Source: Thermoplasmata archaeon (GTDB lineage Archaea; Thermoplasmatota; Thermoplasmata; Lutacidiplasmatales; UBA184). Taken from it: DNA of 64,000 nucleotides. A model generated the notes under the pieces. It saw only the letters and a program-made list of their open reading frames with translations. It did not search any database and was not told the origin of the DNA. Numbering within the stretch: the first letter of the stretch is position 1; each line of letters starts with the position of its first letter. Position numbers and translations under genes: made by a program. Of the stretch, positions 1 to 9,639 are shown in pieces. Location of the stretch: contig DAHXNZ010000003.1 in NCBI GenBank assembly GCA_027365105.1, positions 35,467-99,466 of the forward strand. The letters are read 5' to 3'.

Positions 1-179
1 GCGACGAAGGGTATACCCCGCCCGGCGCCCCGCACCCCCGGGCCCCGGTCCCCGGCGGGGCCGGCCCGGACGGCGCCAAGACCCGGCGTTCCCGGGGGCA
101 GTGAAGGCGGGGAAAGCGCGGGCGCACTCCTCAAATCCCCCCCACGGTGTCCCCTCGCGGTTTCGGAGGCCGATTCACG

Positions 180-938
180 ATGGAGATGCAACCCGGACAG
201 ATGGCGTACGACCGTGCCAGCACCGTATTCTCGCCGGACGGACGCCTGTTCCAGGTGGAGTACGCCCTGCAGGCGATCCAGATGGGCGGGACGGCGGTCG
301 CCGTCACCTACGACCACGGCATCATCTTCGTGGCGTACCGCAACCTCCCCCAGAGCACGCTCGCCAAGGCCGGATCGATCGAGAAGAGCTTCGCGATCGA
401 CACCGGCCTCGGGTGCGTCACCGCGGGCCTCATCGCCGACTCCCGGGTCCTGGTCGAGTTCCTGAGGCTCGAGGCGCAGCGGCACCGGATCACCTATGGG
501 GAGGGGGCGCCGTACGGGCTCCTCGCGAATGCGCTCGGGACGCTCCTGCAGCAGTATACCCAGTACGGAGGCACCCGCCCCTTCGCGGTCTCGCTCCTCA
601 TCGGAGGATTCTCCGATGGGACCCCGGGCCTGGTCGAACTCGACCCGAGCGGCGCGACGATCGGCTGGAAGGCGTACGCGATCGGTCGGAACCGCCGGGC
701 CGCCGCCGATTTTCTCGAGGAGAATATCGGGACGAGCCGATCGGAGGAGGAGGCGTTCAAGCTGGCCGTCCGCGCGGTCGCGGAGGGCTCTCCGACCCCC
801 TTCCCCCCCGACTCCCTGGACGTGGCGATCCTCGAGCCGGAGACCGCCCTGCGGCGGCTCACGCGGGCCGAGATCGCCACCCGGGTCCAGGGGATGCCGT
901 TCATCGGCTCCCCTGACAAGCCGCACAACGGCCGTTAG
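180..938 (+). CDS. psmA: 20S proteasome alpha subunit
   Basis: Forms the outer rings of the cytoplasmic 20S proteasome, which gate the channel and dock ATPases; the catalytic beta subunit is not in this window. The 252-residue length and the N-terminal block RASTVFSPDGRLFQVEYA (about residues 11-28) are diagnostic of archaeal alpha subunits. I chose the ATG at 180 because GGAGG (165-169) lies 10 nt before it and the family begins close to MxMGQMAYDRA; an in-frame GTG at 147 would add 11 unlikely residues. The gene converges on uvrC with a 4-nt overlap of the two 3' ends. A PAC2-family protein, related to proteasome assembly chaperones, lies at the far right end of the window, but no direct link is visible. 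Confidence 0.95.
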   Translation: MEMQPGQMAYDRASTVFSPDGRLFQVEYALQAIQMGGTAVAVTYDHGIIFVAYRNLPQSTLAKAGSIEKSFAIDTGLGCVTAGLIADSRVLVEFLRLEAQRHRITYGEGAPYGLLANALGTLLQQYTQYGGTRPFAVSLLIGGFSDGTPGLVELDPSGATIGWKAYAIGRNRRAAADFLEENIGTSRSEEEAFKLAVRAVAEGSPTPFPPDSLDVAILEPETALRRLTRAEIATRVQGMPFIGSPDKPHNGR

Positions 939-2662
939 GACGGTCCGTCGGGCCCGCTCCCGAGCGCCTGCTCCATCTCGCCCCGGAGCCGGATCCGCCG
1001 CCGGGTCCGATGGTAGGTGACCGCGAACCGGTGCGCCTCGTCCCGGACCGCCCGCAGGAGAAGCATCGCGGGAAGGTTCGGGGACGGCCGAAGCGGCCGG
1101 GTCCGGTCCGGCAGGTAGACCTCCTCCTCCCGTTTCGCGAGCCCGATCGCCGGGACCCGGTCGGCGAGTCCGAGCGCGGCCAGGGCCGCCTCGGCGGCGG
1201 CGAGCTGGCCGGCCCCCCCGTCGATCAGGAGGAGGTCGGGGAGCGGCTCGGCTTCCGCAAGCTGGCGGCGAAACCGGCGCCCGACCACCTCGGCGACGCT
1301 CGCAAAGTCGTCGGTCCCCCGGACCGACCGGATCCGGTAGCGCCGGTACTCCGAGCGTCGGGGGACCCCGTGGTCGAAGACCACCAGCGAACCCACCGCA
1401 TCGGTCCCCTGGAGGATGGAGATATCGACCCCCTCGATCCGCTGCGGGATCGTCGGGAGTTGGAGCAGGCTCATCAGGGCGAGGAGGACTTCGCGCGGCG
1501 CGGGTCCGCTCGTGATCTGGTCGACCGTCGCCCGGGCCAGCCGCTCGGCGAGCCGCCCGAGCGCGGCAAAGCGGCCGGTCGGGCGGCTCTGCACCCGGAT
1601 CCCCCGGGACTCGAAGAGTTCGTCGAGGATCGGGGCGAGCCCTTCGGGGACCGCGCCGGCCAGGTAGATCCGGGCCGGCAGGTCCCAGCCGTCGCCGTAG
1701 AACTGGCCGAGGAACTGCCGCCAGATCTCGGTGGGATCCGGCGGATCGGCCGCCGAGATCGACAGGAGGTGGGGATCGGTCCCTCGGACCTCGCCGTCCT
1801 CGACCCTCAGCCGGCCGACCGCCACCCGGAGCGTCGACGGATCGTTCGGGTAGGCGAGCGCCAGCACGTCGACCCGGCCCCGGCCCGGTCCGACCACATG
1901 CTGGCGCTCGGAGAGCGCGTCGAGCCCCGCGAGCGCATCCCGGAGATGGGCCGCCCGCTCGAACTCCTGCCGCTCGGCGGCCGAGCGCATCTCGGCATTG
2001 AGGGTGGGCCGGAGCTCCTCCCCGTGCCCCTGGAGGACCCGGATCGCGGCACCGAGGTCCTTCCCGTACTGCTCCGCATCGATCGCCCCGATGCACGGGG
2101 CGCTGCAGACCTTGAGGTGGTAGTAGAGGCAGGCGGTCTTCGGGAGCCGGACGCATCGGCGCAGCCGGAAGGTATCGACCACCATCTGCTGGAGATGGCG
2201 CGCCTCCCGGGCGCCGGTGTACGGCCCGAAGAGGAGCGCACCGGTGCCCTTGCGGGGCCGACGGACGAGAAGCAGCCGCGGGAACGGCTCGCGGAGCGGG
2301 ACCGAAAGGTACGGGTAGCTGCGGTCGTCCTTGAGGAGCGCGTTGTACGGCGGCTGGTACTGCTTGATCAGGCTCGCCTCGAGGAGCAGCGCCTCGCGTT
2401 CGGAGGTCGTCGGGACGAACTCGACGCTTGCGCTCTGGGCGAGGATCGAGCCGTCCTTCTCGATCTTGGCCCGAAGGTGGTCGAGCACCCGCCGGCGCAG
2501 GCTGCGGGCCTTGCCGACATAGACCACCTCGCCGGTCCGGCTGCGGAAGAGGTAGACTCCCGGGGTGTCCGGCCCCCGCCGGTACTGACCGACCACCCCG
2601 TCGATCTCGCTCGCCGGCACGAACCCCGGGAGCGCCGGGGCCGTCCGGGGGGGATCGGTCAT
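935..2662 (-). CDS. uvrC: Excinuclease ABC subunit C, lacking C-terminal HhH domain
   Basis: Nuclease subunit of UvrABC nucleotide excision repair; incises both sides of a lesion after UvrA/UvrB loading. The 575-residue protein has the GIY-YIG nuclease domain (PGVYLF ... VVYVGKA, about residues 30-50), a Cys-containing linker (CLYYHLKVCSAPC), a UVR motif (about 200-235) and the RNase H-like C-terminal nuclease domain starting near VDISILQGTDAVGS. It ends soon after the RRRIRLRGEM segment, where bacterial UvrC normally continues into a helix-hairpin-helix pair (PGIGPKR-type); I see no such motif. The start ATG overlaps the uvrA stop as ATGA, so the two genes should be translationally coupled. 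uvrB is not in the window. Confidence 0.95.
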   Translation of the reverse strand: MTDPPRTAPALPGFVPASEIDGVVGQYRRGPDTPGVYLFRSRTGEVVYVGKARSLRRRVLDHLRAKIEKDGSILAQSASVEFVPTTSEREALLLEASLIKQYQPPYNALLKDDRSYPYLSVPLREPFPRLLLVRRPRKGTGALLFGPYTGAREARHLQQMVVDTFRLRRCVRLPKTACLYYHLKVCSAPCIGAIDAEQYGKDLGAAIRVLQGHGEELRPTLNAEMRSAAERQEFERAAHLRDALAGLDALSERQHVVGPGRGRVDVLALAYPNDPSTLRVAVGRLRVEDGEVRGTDPHLLSISAADPPDPTEIWRQFLGQFYGDGWDLPARIYLAGAVPEGLAPILDELFESRGIRVQSRPTGRFAALGRLAERLARATVDQITSGPAPREVLLALMSLLQLPTIPQRIEGVDISILQGTDAVGSLVVFDHGVPRRSEYRRYRIRSVRGTDDFASVAEVVGRRFRRQLAEAEPLPDLLLIDGGAGQLAAAEAALAALGLADRVPAIGLAKREEEVYLPDRTRPLRPSPNLPAMLLLRAVRDEAHRFAVTYHRTRRRIRLRGEMEQALGSGPDGPS

Positions 2663-5499
2663 CGGCCGACGGAGCGGAGCGGATGCGCCGTCCGCAGGTG
2701 GGGGGCGAGAAACCGGCCCGTATGGGAGCCCGGGGTCCGGGCGATCTCCTCCGGTGGGCCGGTGGCGATCACGTGGCCTCCCGCGTCCCCGCCCTCCGGC
2801 CCGAGGTCGATGACCCAGTCGGCCGACTTGAGCACATCCAGATTGTGCTCGATGACGATCACCGTGTTGCCCGCTTCGCGGAGGCGGAAGAGCACCTCGA
2901 GGAGCCGCTCGACGTCGGCGAAGTGGAGCCCGGTGGTCGGTTCGTCCAGCAGGTAGAGGGTCCGGCCGGTCGGGGCCTTGGCGAGCTCGAAGGCGATCTT
3001 GATCCGCTGTGCTTCGCCGCCCGAGAGGGTCGTCGCGCTCTGGCCGAGGTGGATGTAGCCCAACCCGACCGCGCTCAGCAACCCGAGCCGGCCCGCGAGG
3101 CGCCGGTGGTTCGAGAAGAAGGTCAGCGCCTCGTCGACCGTCATCGCGAGGACGTCCGCAATCGACCGCCCCTTGAACCGGACCTCGAGGGTCTCGGCGT
3201 TGAACCTCAGGCCGTGGCACTCCTCGCACGCGACGTAGACGTCGGGCAGGAAATGCATCTCGTAGCGGATCATCCCGTCCCCGTCGCACGCCTCGCACCG
3301 GCCCTCCGCCACGTTGAAGCTGAACCGGCCCGGCCCGAACCCCCGCGCCTTCGCCTCCGGCAGGCCCGCGAACAGCTCCCGGATCGGGGTCATGATCCCG
3401 GTGTAGGTCGCCGGGTTGCTCCGCGGGGTCCGGCCGATCGGCGACTGATCGATGAAGAGCACCCGGTCGACCTGATCGATCCCGTCGATGAAGTCGTGCC
3501 GGCCCGGGGTGTCCCGACCGGTGCCGAGGTGGCGGCGCAGCGCCTTGTAGAGGATCTCCTCGAGGACGGTCGACTTCCCGCTGCCCGAAACGCCCGAGAA
3601 GGCGACCAGAAGGCCGAGCGGGATCCGGATCTCGTCCCCCTTGAGATTGTTCTCCCGGGCGCCGTGGATCGTGAGCCATCGGGTGCCGGGCGCCCGGCGG
3701 GGCGACGGCACCGGGATCGACCGGCGGCCGCCGAGGAACTCCCCGGTGAGCGAACGCGGGGCGTTCGGGATCTCGGCCGGCGGGCCGGCGTAGAGCAGTT
3801 CGCCGCCGAGCGCGCCGGCCCCCGGTCCGAGGTCGACCAGCCAGTCGGCGGCGCGCATCGTCATCTCGTCGTGCTCGACGACCAGGAGGGTGTTGCCGAG
3901 GTCGCGGAGCGCTTTGAGCGTCTCCAGGAGCCGTTCGTGGTCCCGGGCGTGGAGGCCGATCGACGGCTCGTCGAGGATGTAGAGCACCCCGACCAGTCCG
4001 CTCCCGATCTGGGTCGCGAGCGCAATCCGTTCCGCCTCCCCGCCCGAGAGGCTGCCCGAGCTGCGGTCGAGCGTGAGGTAGGTGAGTCCGACGTTCTCGA
4101 GGAACCGGAGCCGCGCCCGGATCTCCCGGACCACCTGGCCGACGATCTGCTCGTCCCGTGGGCCGAGCGCGAGCGTCTCGAAGAGCCGGCCCGCGGCCGC
4201 GACGGTGAGGCCGCTGATCTCGGCGATCGACCGGCCGAGGACCGTCACGGCGAGGGTCTCGGGCTTGAGCCGGCGCCCGCCGCACTTGGGGCAGGGAATG
4301 AAGGCCATGAAGCCGAGGTAGTACTCCTTCGCGCTCTCACTGGGGGTGCTCCTCCAGCGGCGCTCCACCGCCGCGAGGAGACCCTCGCGGAGCCAGCCGC
4401 TCTGCCACCAGTGGGAGGCCCGGTGCGGCGAGCCGCCAAGGTCCCGGTCGGTCCCGTACAGGAGCGCCTTCCAACCGGCGTCGGAGAGCTCCCGGACCGG
4501 CCGGTGGAGATCGTAGCCGTACCGCTCCGCGAAGAGTCGCAACGACGCCCGGCTCGGCGTCAGCCCCCAGACGGCGATCGCCTTCCCGAGCGTCTTCTCC
4601 CGGTCGGGGATTACCCGGTCGGCCTGCGCGTGGAGCGTCGCCCCGATCCCCAGGCACTCCGGGCAGGCGCCGAACGGGCTGTTGAAGCTGAACATCCTCG
4701 GTGTCAGCTCTTCGATCGAGAAGCCGCACTGGGGGCAGGCCCGGCGGCTCGAGTAGGTCGTCCGCACCCCCGCGGGCGTCCGGACCACGACCAGGCCGTC
4801 AGCGAGCCGACGGGCAAGCTCGACCGACTCGGCGAGCCGGGCCGCCTCCTCGCCCGGCGCATCGATCCGGTCGACGGCGACCTCGATCGTGTGGCTCTTG
4901 TTCTTCGCGAGGCGGACCTCCCGGCCCGGGATCCGGACCTCCACCCCGTCGATGAAGTACCGACGATACCCCTCGCCGCGCAGCCGCTCGAGCAGCTCCC
5001 GGTGCTCCCCCTTCTTGGCCCGGACGACCGGCGCGAGGAGATCGATCGACTCGGCCGCCCACTGGGTGCGGATCGACTCGACGATCCGATCGACCGACTG
5101 CGGGGTGATCTCCGAGCCGTCGTGCGGGCAGTGCGCGACGCCGATGCGCGCGAAGAGCAGCCTCAGGTAATCGTAGATCTCGGTGACCGTCCCGACGGTC
5201 GAGCGCGGGTTGCGGCTGCCCGCCCGCTGCTCGATCGCGATCGCCGGCGAGAGGCCGTCGATGCTGTCGACCTCGGGCTTGTCCATCTGTCCGAGGAACT
5301 GGCGGGCGTACGACGAGAGGCTCTCGATGTACCGCCGCTGGCCCTCCGCGTAGAGGGTGTCGAAGGCGAGCGACGACTTGCCCGAGCCGCTCACCCCCGT
5401 GATGACGGTGAGCCGGTTGCGCGGGAGATCGAGATCGATGTTCTTCAGGTTGTGCTGCCGGGCGCCGCGGATCCGGATCGTCTCGGTCGGGTCGGCCAA
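2659..5499 (-). CDS. uvrA: Excinuclease ABC subunit A
   Basis: ATP-dependent damage-recognition subunit of nucleotide excision repair, usual full length (946 residues). It has two ABC ATPase modules: Walker A GVSGSGKS near residue 35 and again near residue 640, and signature motifs LSGGEAERI and LSGGEAQRI, each followed by a DEPSIGLH or DEPTTGLH Walker B. Zinc-binding cysteines are visible at CPQCGF ... CPECLG and CEACDGDG ... CEECHG. The start is TTG at 5497-5499, supported by GGGAG six bases upstream and the typical N-terminus ([20 protein letters not shown]). The gene follows the creatininase-type gene by 9 nt and overlaps uvrC by 4 nt, so all three probably share a transcript. UvrA is regarded as a bacterial acquisition in archaea. 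Confidence 0.97.
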   Translation of the reverse strand: MADPTETIRIRGARQHNLKNIDLDLPRNRLTVITGVSGSGKSSLAFDTLYAEGQRRYIESLSSYARQFLGQMDKPEVDSIDGLSPAIAIEQRAGSRNPRSTVGTVTEIYDYLRLLFARIGVAHCPHDGSEITPQSVDRIVESIRTQWAAESIDLLAPVVRAKKGEHRELLERLRGEGYRRYFIDGVEVRIPGREVRLAKNKSHTIEVAVDRIDAPGEEAARLAESVELARRLADGLVVVRTPAGVRTTYSSRRACPQCGFSIEELTPRMFSFNSPFGACPECLGIGATLHAQADRVIPDREKTLGKAIAVWGLTPSRASLRLFAERYGYDLHRPVRELSDAGWKALLYGTDRDLGGSPHRASHWWQSGWLREGLLAAVERRWRSTPSESAKEYYLGFMAFIPCPKCGGRRLKPETLAVTVLGRSIAEISGLTVAAAGRLFETLALGPRDEQIVGQVVREIRARLRFLENVGLTYLTLDRSSGSLSGGEAERIALATQIGSGLVGVLYILDEPSIGLHARDHERLLETLKALRDLGNTLLVVEHDEMTMRAADWLVDLGPGAGALGGELLYAGPPAEIPNAPRSLTGEFLGGRRSIPVPSPRRAPGTRWLTIHGARENNLKGDEIRIPLGLLVAFSGVSGSGKSTVLEEILYKALRRHLGTGRDTPGRHDFIDGIDQVDRVLFIDQSPIGRTPRSNPATYTGIMTPIRELFAGLPEAKARGFGPGRFSFNVAEGRCEACDGDGMIRYEMHFLPDVYVACEECHGLRFNAETLEVRFKGRSIADVLAMTVDEALTFFSNHRRLAGRLGLLSAVGLGYIHLGQSATTLSGGEAQRIKIAFELAKAPTGRTLYLLDEPTTGLHFADVERLLEVLFRLREAGNTVIVIEHNLDVLKSADWVIDLGPEGGDAGGHVIATGPPEEIARTPGSHTGRFLAPHLRTAHPLRSVGR

Positions 5500-5508
5500 G
5501 GTCGCTCC

Positions 5509-6231
5509 CTACGGGGGCAGGATCTGGCGGATCTCGGACGCCAGCCGGTCCAGGACATGCTCCTGGATCTTGGCGCCGAGCTCGGCCGAGGCCGCGCGGG
5601 TGTCCCCGATCACGCTCTCCGGCCACTCCTCGGGCGTCGGCGAGCCGGGAACGAACCGGCTCGCCCGGTAGGCGACCACCGGCCGGTCGGCGCCGACCGT
5701 CTCGGGCGCGAGGGCCAGGACGCGGGAGGTCTCCAGGAGGCCCCCGTGCCCATCGGTGGCCGGGGCGTCCAGCCCGCGGAGCTCGTAGACGAAGTCGTAG
5801 TCGGACAGGACGGCGATCCGGGTCGAGGGATGGTGGCGCATCGTCTCGGCGGCTGCCTCCCGCAACGCGGCCATGTGCCCGCGCTCGGCATGGCCGGAGA
5901 GGACGACGATCCGCCGGAGCCCCTGCCGGGCGAGTTCGAGCAGAACCCCGCGGGCATGCGCTTCGAGCGTGGCGAGGCTCAGCGAGACGGTGCCCGGAAA
6001 CTCCCGCGCGCCCGGGCAGGAGCCGTAGGCGAGGGTCGGGGCGACCCAAGCGTCGAGCCGGCCCGCGAGTTGGCCGGCGGTCGCCTCGGCCTGCAGGATG
6101 TCGGCGCCGAGCGGAAGGTGGGGTCCGTGCGCCTCGAGCGCCCCCACCGGCACGATCACGAGAGGATTCGAAGACCGGCGCGCGGCAAAGGTGCGGGAGT
6201 CGATCGACGCCAGGCGGTGGTCGGTCGCCAT
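5509..6231 (-). CDS. Creatininase-family amidohydrolase
   Basis: 240-residue metal-dependent amidohydrolase of the creatininase fold. Metal-binding motifs of the family are present: [15 protein letters not shown] (about residues 30-44), SGHAERGH (about 114-121) and DGHGGLLET (about 159-167). The family includes creatininase, mycofactocin MftE and the archaeal formamide hydrolase ArfB, which removes formate from a pyrimidine intermediate of riboflavin and F420 synthesis; sequence alone does not decide between them, but ArfB-like activity is a reasonable guess in an archaeon. It lies between topA and uvrA on the same strand, 9 nt before uvrA. A TATA-like box 23 nt before the start suggests an internal, leaderless promoter overlapping the topA stop codon. 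Confidence 0.8.
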   Translation of the reverse strand: MATDHRLASIDSRTFAARRSSNPLVIVPVGALEAHGPHLPLGADILQAEATAGQLAGRLDAWVAPTLAYGSCPGAREFPGTVSLSLATLEAHARGVLLELARQGLRRIVVLSGHAERGHMAALREAAAETMRHHPSTRIAVLSDYDFVYELRGLDAPATDGHGGLLETSRVLALAPETVGADRPVVAYRASRFVPGSPTPEEWPESVIGDTRAASAELGAKIQEHVLDRLASEIRQILPP

Positions 6232-6253
6232 CGGCCGCCCAACGAGGGGTGGG

Positions 6254-6260
6254 TATTTAA
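6254..6260 (-). promoter_or_regulatory. TATA-like box for creatininase-uvrA-uvrC
   Basis: Minus-strand TTAAATA, 23-29 nt upstream of the start codon at 6231, the spacing expected for a leaderless archaeal mRNA. It overlaps the topA stop codon (6257-6259), so the downstream genes can be transcribed separately from topA. Confidence 0.55.
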
Positions 6261-8770
6261 CCGACGGCCGGAGATCGTGAAACGGCCGCCTTCGCCGGCG
6301 CCGATTCCGTGGCGCGGCGGCGTCGCGGCGCGGGCCTCGACCCCGTCGTCTCGGCCGGCCCGGCCGGTTTCGCCGAGGGGGGCCGGGCCCGGGGGAGCCG
6401 CTTCGAGGCCCGGGCCGCGGACTTCTTCGCCCGGGCCTTCATGCGCTGGGCCGCCGCGCGGGCTTGGGCCCGCTCCTCCTTGGCCGCCCCTTCCCGGAGC
6501 CGGCTCGGGCAGGCCGGGTTGATGCACAGCCTCCACGGGGGTCGGCCGGCCTCGATGGCGGTCACGATCGGGGCCTTGCACTCCGGGCACGGCTCCGGCG
6601 AGATCTCGAGCTTGCCCCGCTGGGGCAGCGGGTAGGTGGTCCGGCACTCCGGATAGCCGGTGCAGCCCCCGAACCGCTTGCCCTGGAACGAGTAGCGGAC
6701 CTCGAGCGGACGCCCGCACTGCGGGCAGCTTCCGAGCCGGAACGCCTTCTGGTGCTCGGGGCACTCCGGGTTGACGCAGTAGAGGTCCGGCCGGACCCCC
6801 CGGAAAGTGATCTTGACCCTCGGCACCCGGCACTGGCGGCAGAGGAACTCGGGCGCCGGTTCGATGAACCCGGCGAGCGGGAGGGGGTAGGTCGCGGTAC
6901 AGGTGGCGGGGTTGTTGACGCACTGGATCCACCGGCCGCCCCGGGGGCTCCGGGCGATCCGCAGCGCGCCGCCGCAGAGCGCGCACGGGCCCGCAAAGTG
7001 CTGCTGATCGAGAGCGCCGGTGAGGGTTTCCCGGACCCGGTCGCGGTTCTGGGCCAGCAACTGGTAGGCCTCCCCGAGCATCTCGCGCGATTCCCGCAGC
7101 ACCTCCGACTTCGGCTTCTTCGACTCGGCGACGAGCTCCATGTCGTCCTCGAGCCGGTGGGTCATCTCCGGGCGGGTGACGAGGGGCGCGTGGGCCTGGA
7201 GGGCCTCGGTCACGGCGATCCCGGTCGCGGTCGGTTCGAGCGCCCGGGCCGTCACGTAGTGCCGGTCGAAGAGCTTCTGGAGGACGTCGTGCCGGGTGCT
7301 CTTGGTCCCGAGGCCGAGCCGTTCCATCTCCTGGATCAGCGTCCCTTGGGTGTACCGGCGCGGCGGCTTGGTCTGCTCCTCGACCAGATCGATTCGGGTG
7401 AGCTCGACGGTGCCGCCGACCGGAAGCACCGGCATCGGGCTCTCCTCCGCGCGGGTGTACGGATAGATCGCATACCAGCCGGGATCGGTCAGCCGCTGGC
7501 CCTTCCCGACGAACGGCTCACCTCGGACGTCCAGCCGGGCGGTCCGGCTCTGGCCGACCGCATCAGGACCGAGGGTCGCGAGGAACCGACGGACCACAAG
7601 TTCGTAGAGCCGCGCGTGGTCCGGTTTGAGCTTCTTCGGATCGACGGCCTGGGTCGGATAGATCGGGGGGTGGTCGGTCGTTTCGATGCGGCCCCGCGTC
7701 GGCCGCAACGACTCCTGGGCGAGCACCAGCTCGGCGGCGGCCTGGAACGGGCCGTCCTTGAACTTCTCGACCAGCGACCGGAGCCCGAGCCCCCGGGGGT
7801 AGACCGTGTTGTCGGTACGCGGGTAGCTGATCAGTCCCTGCGTGTAGAGGTCCTCGGCGATCCGCATCACGACCGCCGCCCCGAGCCCGAGCCGGGTCGC
7901 CTCGGCGACGAAGAGGGTCGTCGAGAACGGGACCGGGGGCCGCCGGCGCGTCGCCTCCTCCCGGAACTCCCGGACGGTCGCCTGCCGCGCCCCCTCGACC
8001 CGGGCGTAGACCGCCTGGGCCTCGTTCCGATCCTCCCAGATGCCGTGCTCGTGGCGGATCGTGAACGCCGTCCCGTCGTGCGCCGCCTCGGCGGCGATCT
8101 GCCAGAAGGGGGTCGGGACGAACTGCTTGATCGCCCGGTCGCGCTCGACCAGCAGCGCCAGCGTCGGCGTCTGGACCCGTCCGACCGAGAGGAAGCCGCG
8201 GCCCCGCTGGCCGGCGGTGAGCGACAGGAACCGGGTGAGGACCGCCCCCCAGACGAGGTCGATCTCCTGCCGGGATTCGGCCGCCTCGGCCAGGGCCCGG
8301 TCGAGCGTCTGAAGGTTCGAGAAGCTGCGCTCAATCTCCTCCCGAGTGAGGGCGCTGTAACGGGCCCGCAGGACCTCGATCGTCGGGTGGACCTTCAGGA
8401 TCAGTTCGAGGCACTCGAGCCCGATGAGCTCGCCTTCCCGGTCAAAGTCGGTGGCGAGGATGACCCGGTCGAACTGCCGGACGATCCCCTGGAGGGTGTC
8501 CACGATCCCGCCTTCGGTGATCCGTTTCAGGGGCGGCGTCGCGATCAGCGTCGGGAGGGTCTCGAAGCTCCACTCGGCGAGTTCCTTCGGGTAGTCGAGC
8601 TCGACGATATGGCCCCGCAGGCCGACCACGGCGACCGGGGCGCCGTTCCACTCGAACTCGAAGACCGGGGTCCCGCCGGTCCGGGTCCGCTTCATCCGGC
8701 CCTCCGAGAGGACGACCGCGATCCGCAGGGCGGTGTTGAACTTCTCCGTAACGATGAGGGTTCCCGGCAC
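6257..8770 (-). CDS. topA: DNA topoisomerase I (type IA) with zinc ribbons and basic tail
   Basis: Type IA topoisomerase relaxing negative supercoils through a 5'-phosphotyrosine intermediate. 837 residues. The TOPRIM domain has TDFDREGELIG (about 108-118), and the catalytic Tyr is about residue 316 in LISYPRTDN. The C-terminal third carries several four-Cys zinc ribbons (CALCGG..., CRQCRVPRV..., CPQCGRPL..., CPECKAPIV...), then a roughly 80-residue Lys/Arg/Ala/Pro-rich tail likely to bind nucleic acid non-specifically. The N-terminus (PGTLIVTEKFNTALRIA) matches archaeal TopA. A GTTATCT box at 8797-8803 supports the start at 8770. The opposite strand holds long open frames that are shadows of this gene. 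Confidence 0.95.
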   Translation of the reverse strand: MPGTLIVTEKFNTALRIAVVLSEGRMKRTRTGGTPVFEFEWNGAPVAVVGLRGHIVELDYPKELAEWSFETLPTLIATPPLKRITEGGIVDTLQGIVRQFDRVILATDFDREGELIGLECLELILKVHPTIEVLRARYSALTREEIERSFSNLQTLDRALAEAAESRQEIDLVWGAVLTRFLSLTAGQRGRGFLSVGRVQTPTLALLVERDRAIKQFVPTPFWQIAAEAAHDGTAFTIRHEHGIWEDRNEAQAVYARVEGARQATVREFREEATRRRPPVPFSTTLFVAEATRLGLGAAVVMRIAEDLYTQGLISYPRTDNTVYPRGLGLRSLVEKFKDGPFQAAAELVLAQESLRPTRGRIETTDHPPIYPTQAVDPKKLKPDHARLYELVVRRFLATLGPDAVGQSRTARLDVRGEPFVGKGQRLTDPGWYAIYPYTRAEESPMPVLPVGGTVELTRIDLVEEQTKPPRRYTQGTLIQEMERLGLGTKSTRHDVLQKLFDRHYVTARALEPTATGIAVTEALQAHAPLVTRPEMTHRLEDDMELVAESKKPKSEVLRESREMLGEAYQLLAQNRDRVRETLTGALDQQHFAGPCALCGGALRIARSPRGGRWIQCVNNPATCTATYPLPLAGFIEPAPEFLCRQCRVPRVKITFRGVRPDLYCVNPECPEHQKAFRLGSCPQCGRPLEVRYSFQGKRFGGCTGYPECRTTYPLPQRGKLEISPEPCPECKAPIVTAIEAGRPPWRLCINPACPSRLREGAAKEERAQARAAAQRMKARAKKSAARASKRLPRARPPSAKPAGPAETTGSRPAPRRRRATESAPAKAAVSRSPAVG

Positions 8771-8796
8771 GGCCCCCTTCCGAGGCGTGGTCCGGT

Positions 8797-8803
8797 AGAT
8801 AAC
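8797..8803 (-). promoter_or_regulatory. TATA-like box for topA
   Basis: Minus-strand GTTATCT centred about 30 nt upstream of the topA start at 8770, implying a leaderless or very short-leader transcript. Confidence 0.5.
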
Positions 8804-8909
8804 GTCAGGGGAGGCCGGAGCCCAAGGGTCCGCTCCGAACGCGCGCCAGCGCGTCCGGGAGCCGGGGGAGCGCCGGGGTCGGAACGGCGGCCGGTCCGGC
8901 TAAAGCGTC

Positions 8910-8915
8910 TTTATA
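8910..8915 (+). promoter_or_regulatory. TATA box of tRNA-Phe
   Basis: TTTATA ending 29 nt before the tRNA 5' end at 8945, preceded by an A-rich TAAAG. Spacing fits an archaeal tRNA promoter. Confidence 0.65.
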
Positions 8916-8944
8916 CTTCCGTCGGTCGGGGAGATGGTCCCCGT

Positions 8945-9018
8945 GCCGCGGTAACTCAGTTTGGGAGAGTGCAAGACTGAAGATCTTGAAGCCGCCGGTT
9001 CAAGCCCGGCCCGCGGCA
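8945..9018 (+). tRNA. tRNA-Phe (GAA)
   Basis: 74-nt cloverleaf without intron. Acceptor GCCGCGG pairs with CCGCGGC plus discriminator A; D stem ACTC/GAGT; anticodon stem CAAGA/TCTTG around loop CTGAAGA, giving anticodon GAA; T stem GCCGG/CCGGC around TTCAAGC. The 3' CCA is not encoded. The last 19 nt overlap, on the opposite strand, the end of the methyltransferase gene at 9000-9617. Confidence 0.97.
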
Positions 9019-9617
9019 CTCTCGGACGGCCGACCCGCCCGTCGGGCCTCCACGTACCGGTAGTGAAACCGTCCGAACCCGCCCCGGCCGACCGAATCGA
9101 TCGTCCACGCGGGAGCGGCGAATGCCCTGCCCACCCGATCGAGGAACCCGGGGACGGTCCACCCGGCGCCCCAGATCGCCATCTCCTGGGCCGCGAGTAC
9201 CAGCCGCGCGCCCGGCGCTGCGACCCGGGTGATCTCCGCGGCGGCCCGGTCGAACGGCGCCCAGAGCGGGGCGTTGTTCGCCGAGAAGATCGCTCCGAAC
9301 GCGCCGTCGGGGAACGGAAGCCGCGTCGCGTCCCCGGCCTGGAGCCGAAACCGGTCGGCCGGAAACCGCCGGCGCAGCCTCGCTTCGGCCATCGACCGCA
9401 TCACCGGGGAGGGGTCGAGCCCGACGACCCGCCCCCGGGGAAGACGGCGGGCGATCGCTTCGAGGGCGACGCCCGGGCCCGGACCGATCTCCAGGACCTG
9501 CTCGTCGCCGACGAGCGGGAGCCGGGCGACGAGCCGGCGGTTCATCGGTCCGTTGAACCGCGCGAGGAACCAGCCCGCCCACCGGCTCTTCGGGACCCCG
9601 AAGATCCTCCGGATCAT
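9000..9617 (-). CDS. Class I SAM-dependent methyltransferase
   Basis: 205-residue Rossmann-fold methyltransferase. The SAM-binding motif I is VLEIGPGPGVALEAI (about residues 39-53), followed by the acidic VVGLDPS and an AGDATRLPFPDGAFG block typical of the UbiE/Methyltransf_11 group. The substrate is unknown. The start ATG at 9617 (MIRRIFGVPKSRW) lies 22 nt after the stop of the DUF35 gene; an upstream extension of the open frame looks non-coding. The stop codon lies inside the tRNA-Phe gene on the other strand, so the last six codons (up to SESAAGRA) are read from tRNA T-arm and acceptor sequence. Confidence 0.8.
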   Translation of the reverse strand: MIRRIFGVPKSRWAGWFLARFNGPMNRRLVARLPLVGDEQVLEIGPGPGVALEAIARRLPRGRVVGLDPSPVMRSMAEARLRRRFPADRFRLQAGDATRLPFPDGAFGAIFSANNAPLWAPFDRAAAEITRVAAPGARLVLAAQEMAIWGAGWTVPGFLDRVGRAFAAPAWTIDSVGRGGFGRFHYRYVEARRAGRPSESAAGRA

Positions 9618-9639
9618 GCCCGGCCCTCCGGGCCGGTCC

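Noticed and set aside
935..4285. A 1116-codon minus-strand frame covering uvrC and part of uvrA
   Set aside because: Only the last 575 codons are UvrC; the rest is an Arg/Pro/Gly-rich shadow of uvrA in another frame. UvrC starts at the ATG overlapping the uvrA stop.
2428..6522. A 1364-codon plus-strand frame
   Set aside because: It is the antisense of uvrC, uvrA and the creatininase-type gene; composition is Arg/Gly/Pro/Asp-rich with no domain. High GC leaves few stop codons in shadow frames.
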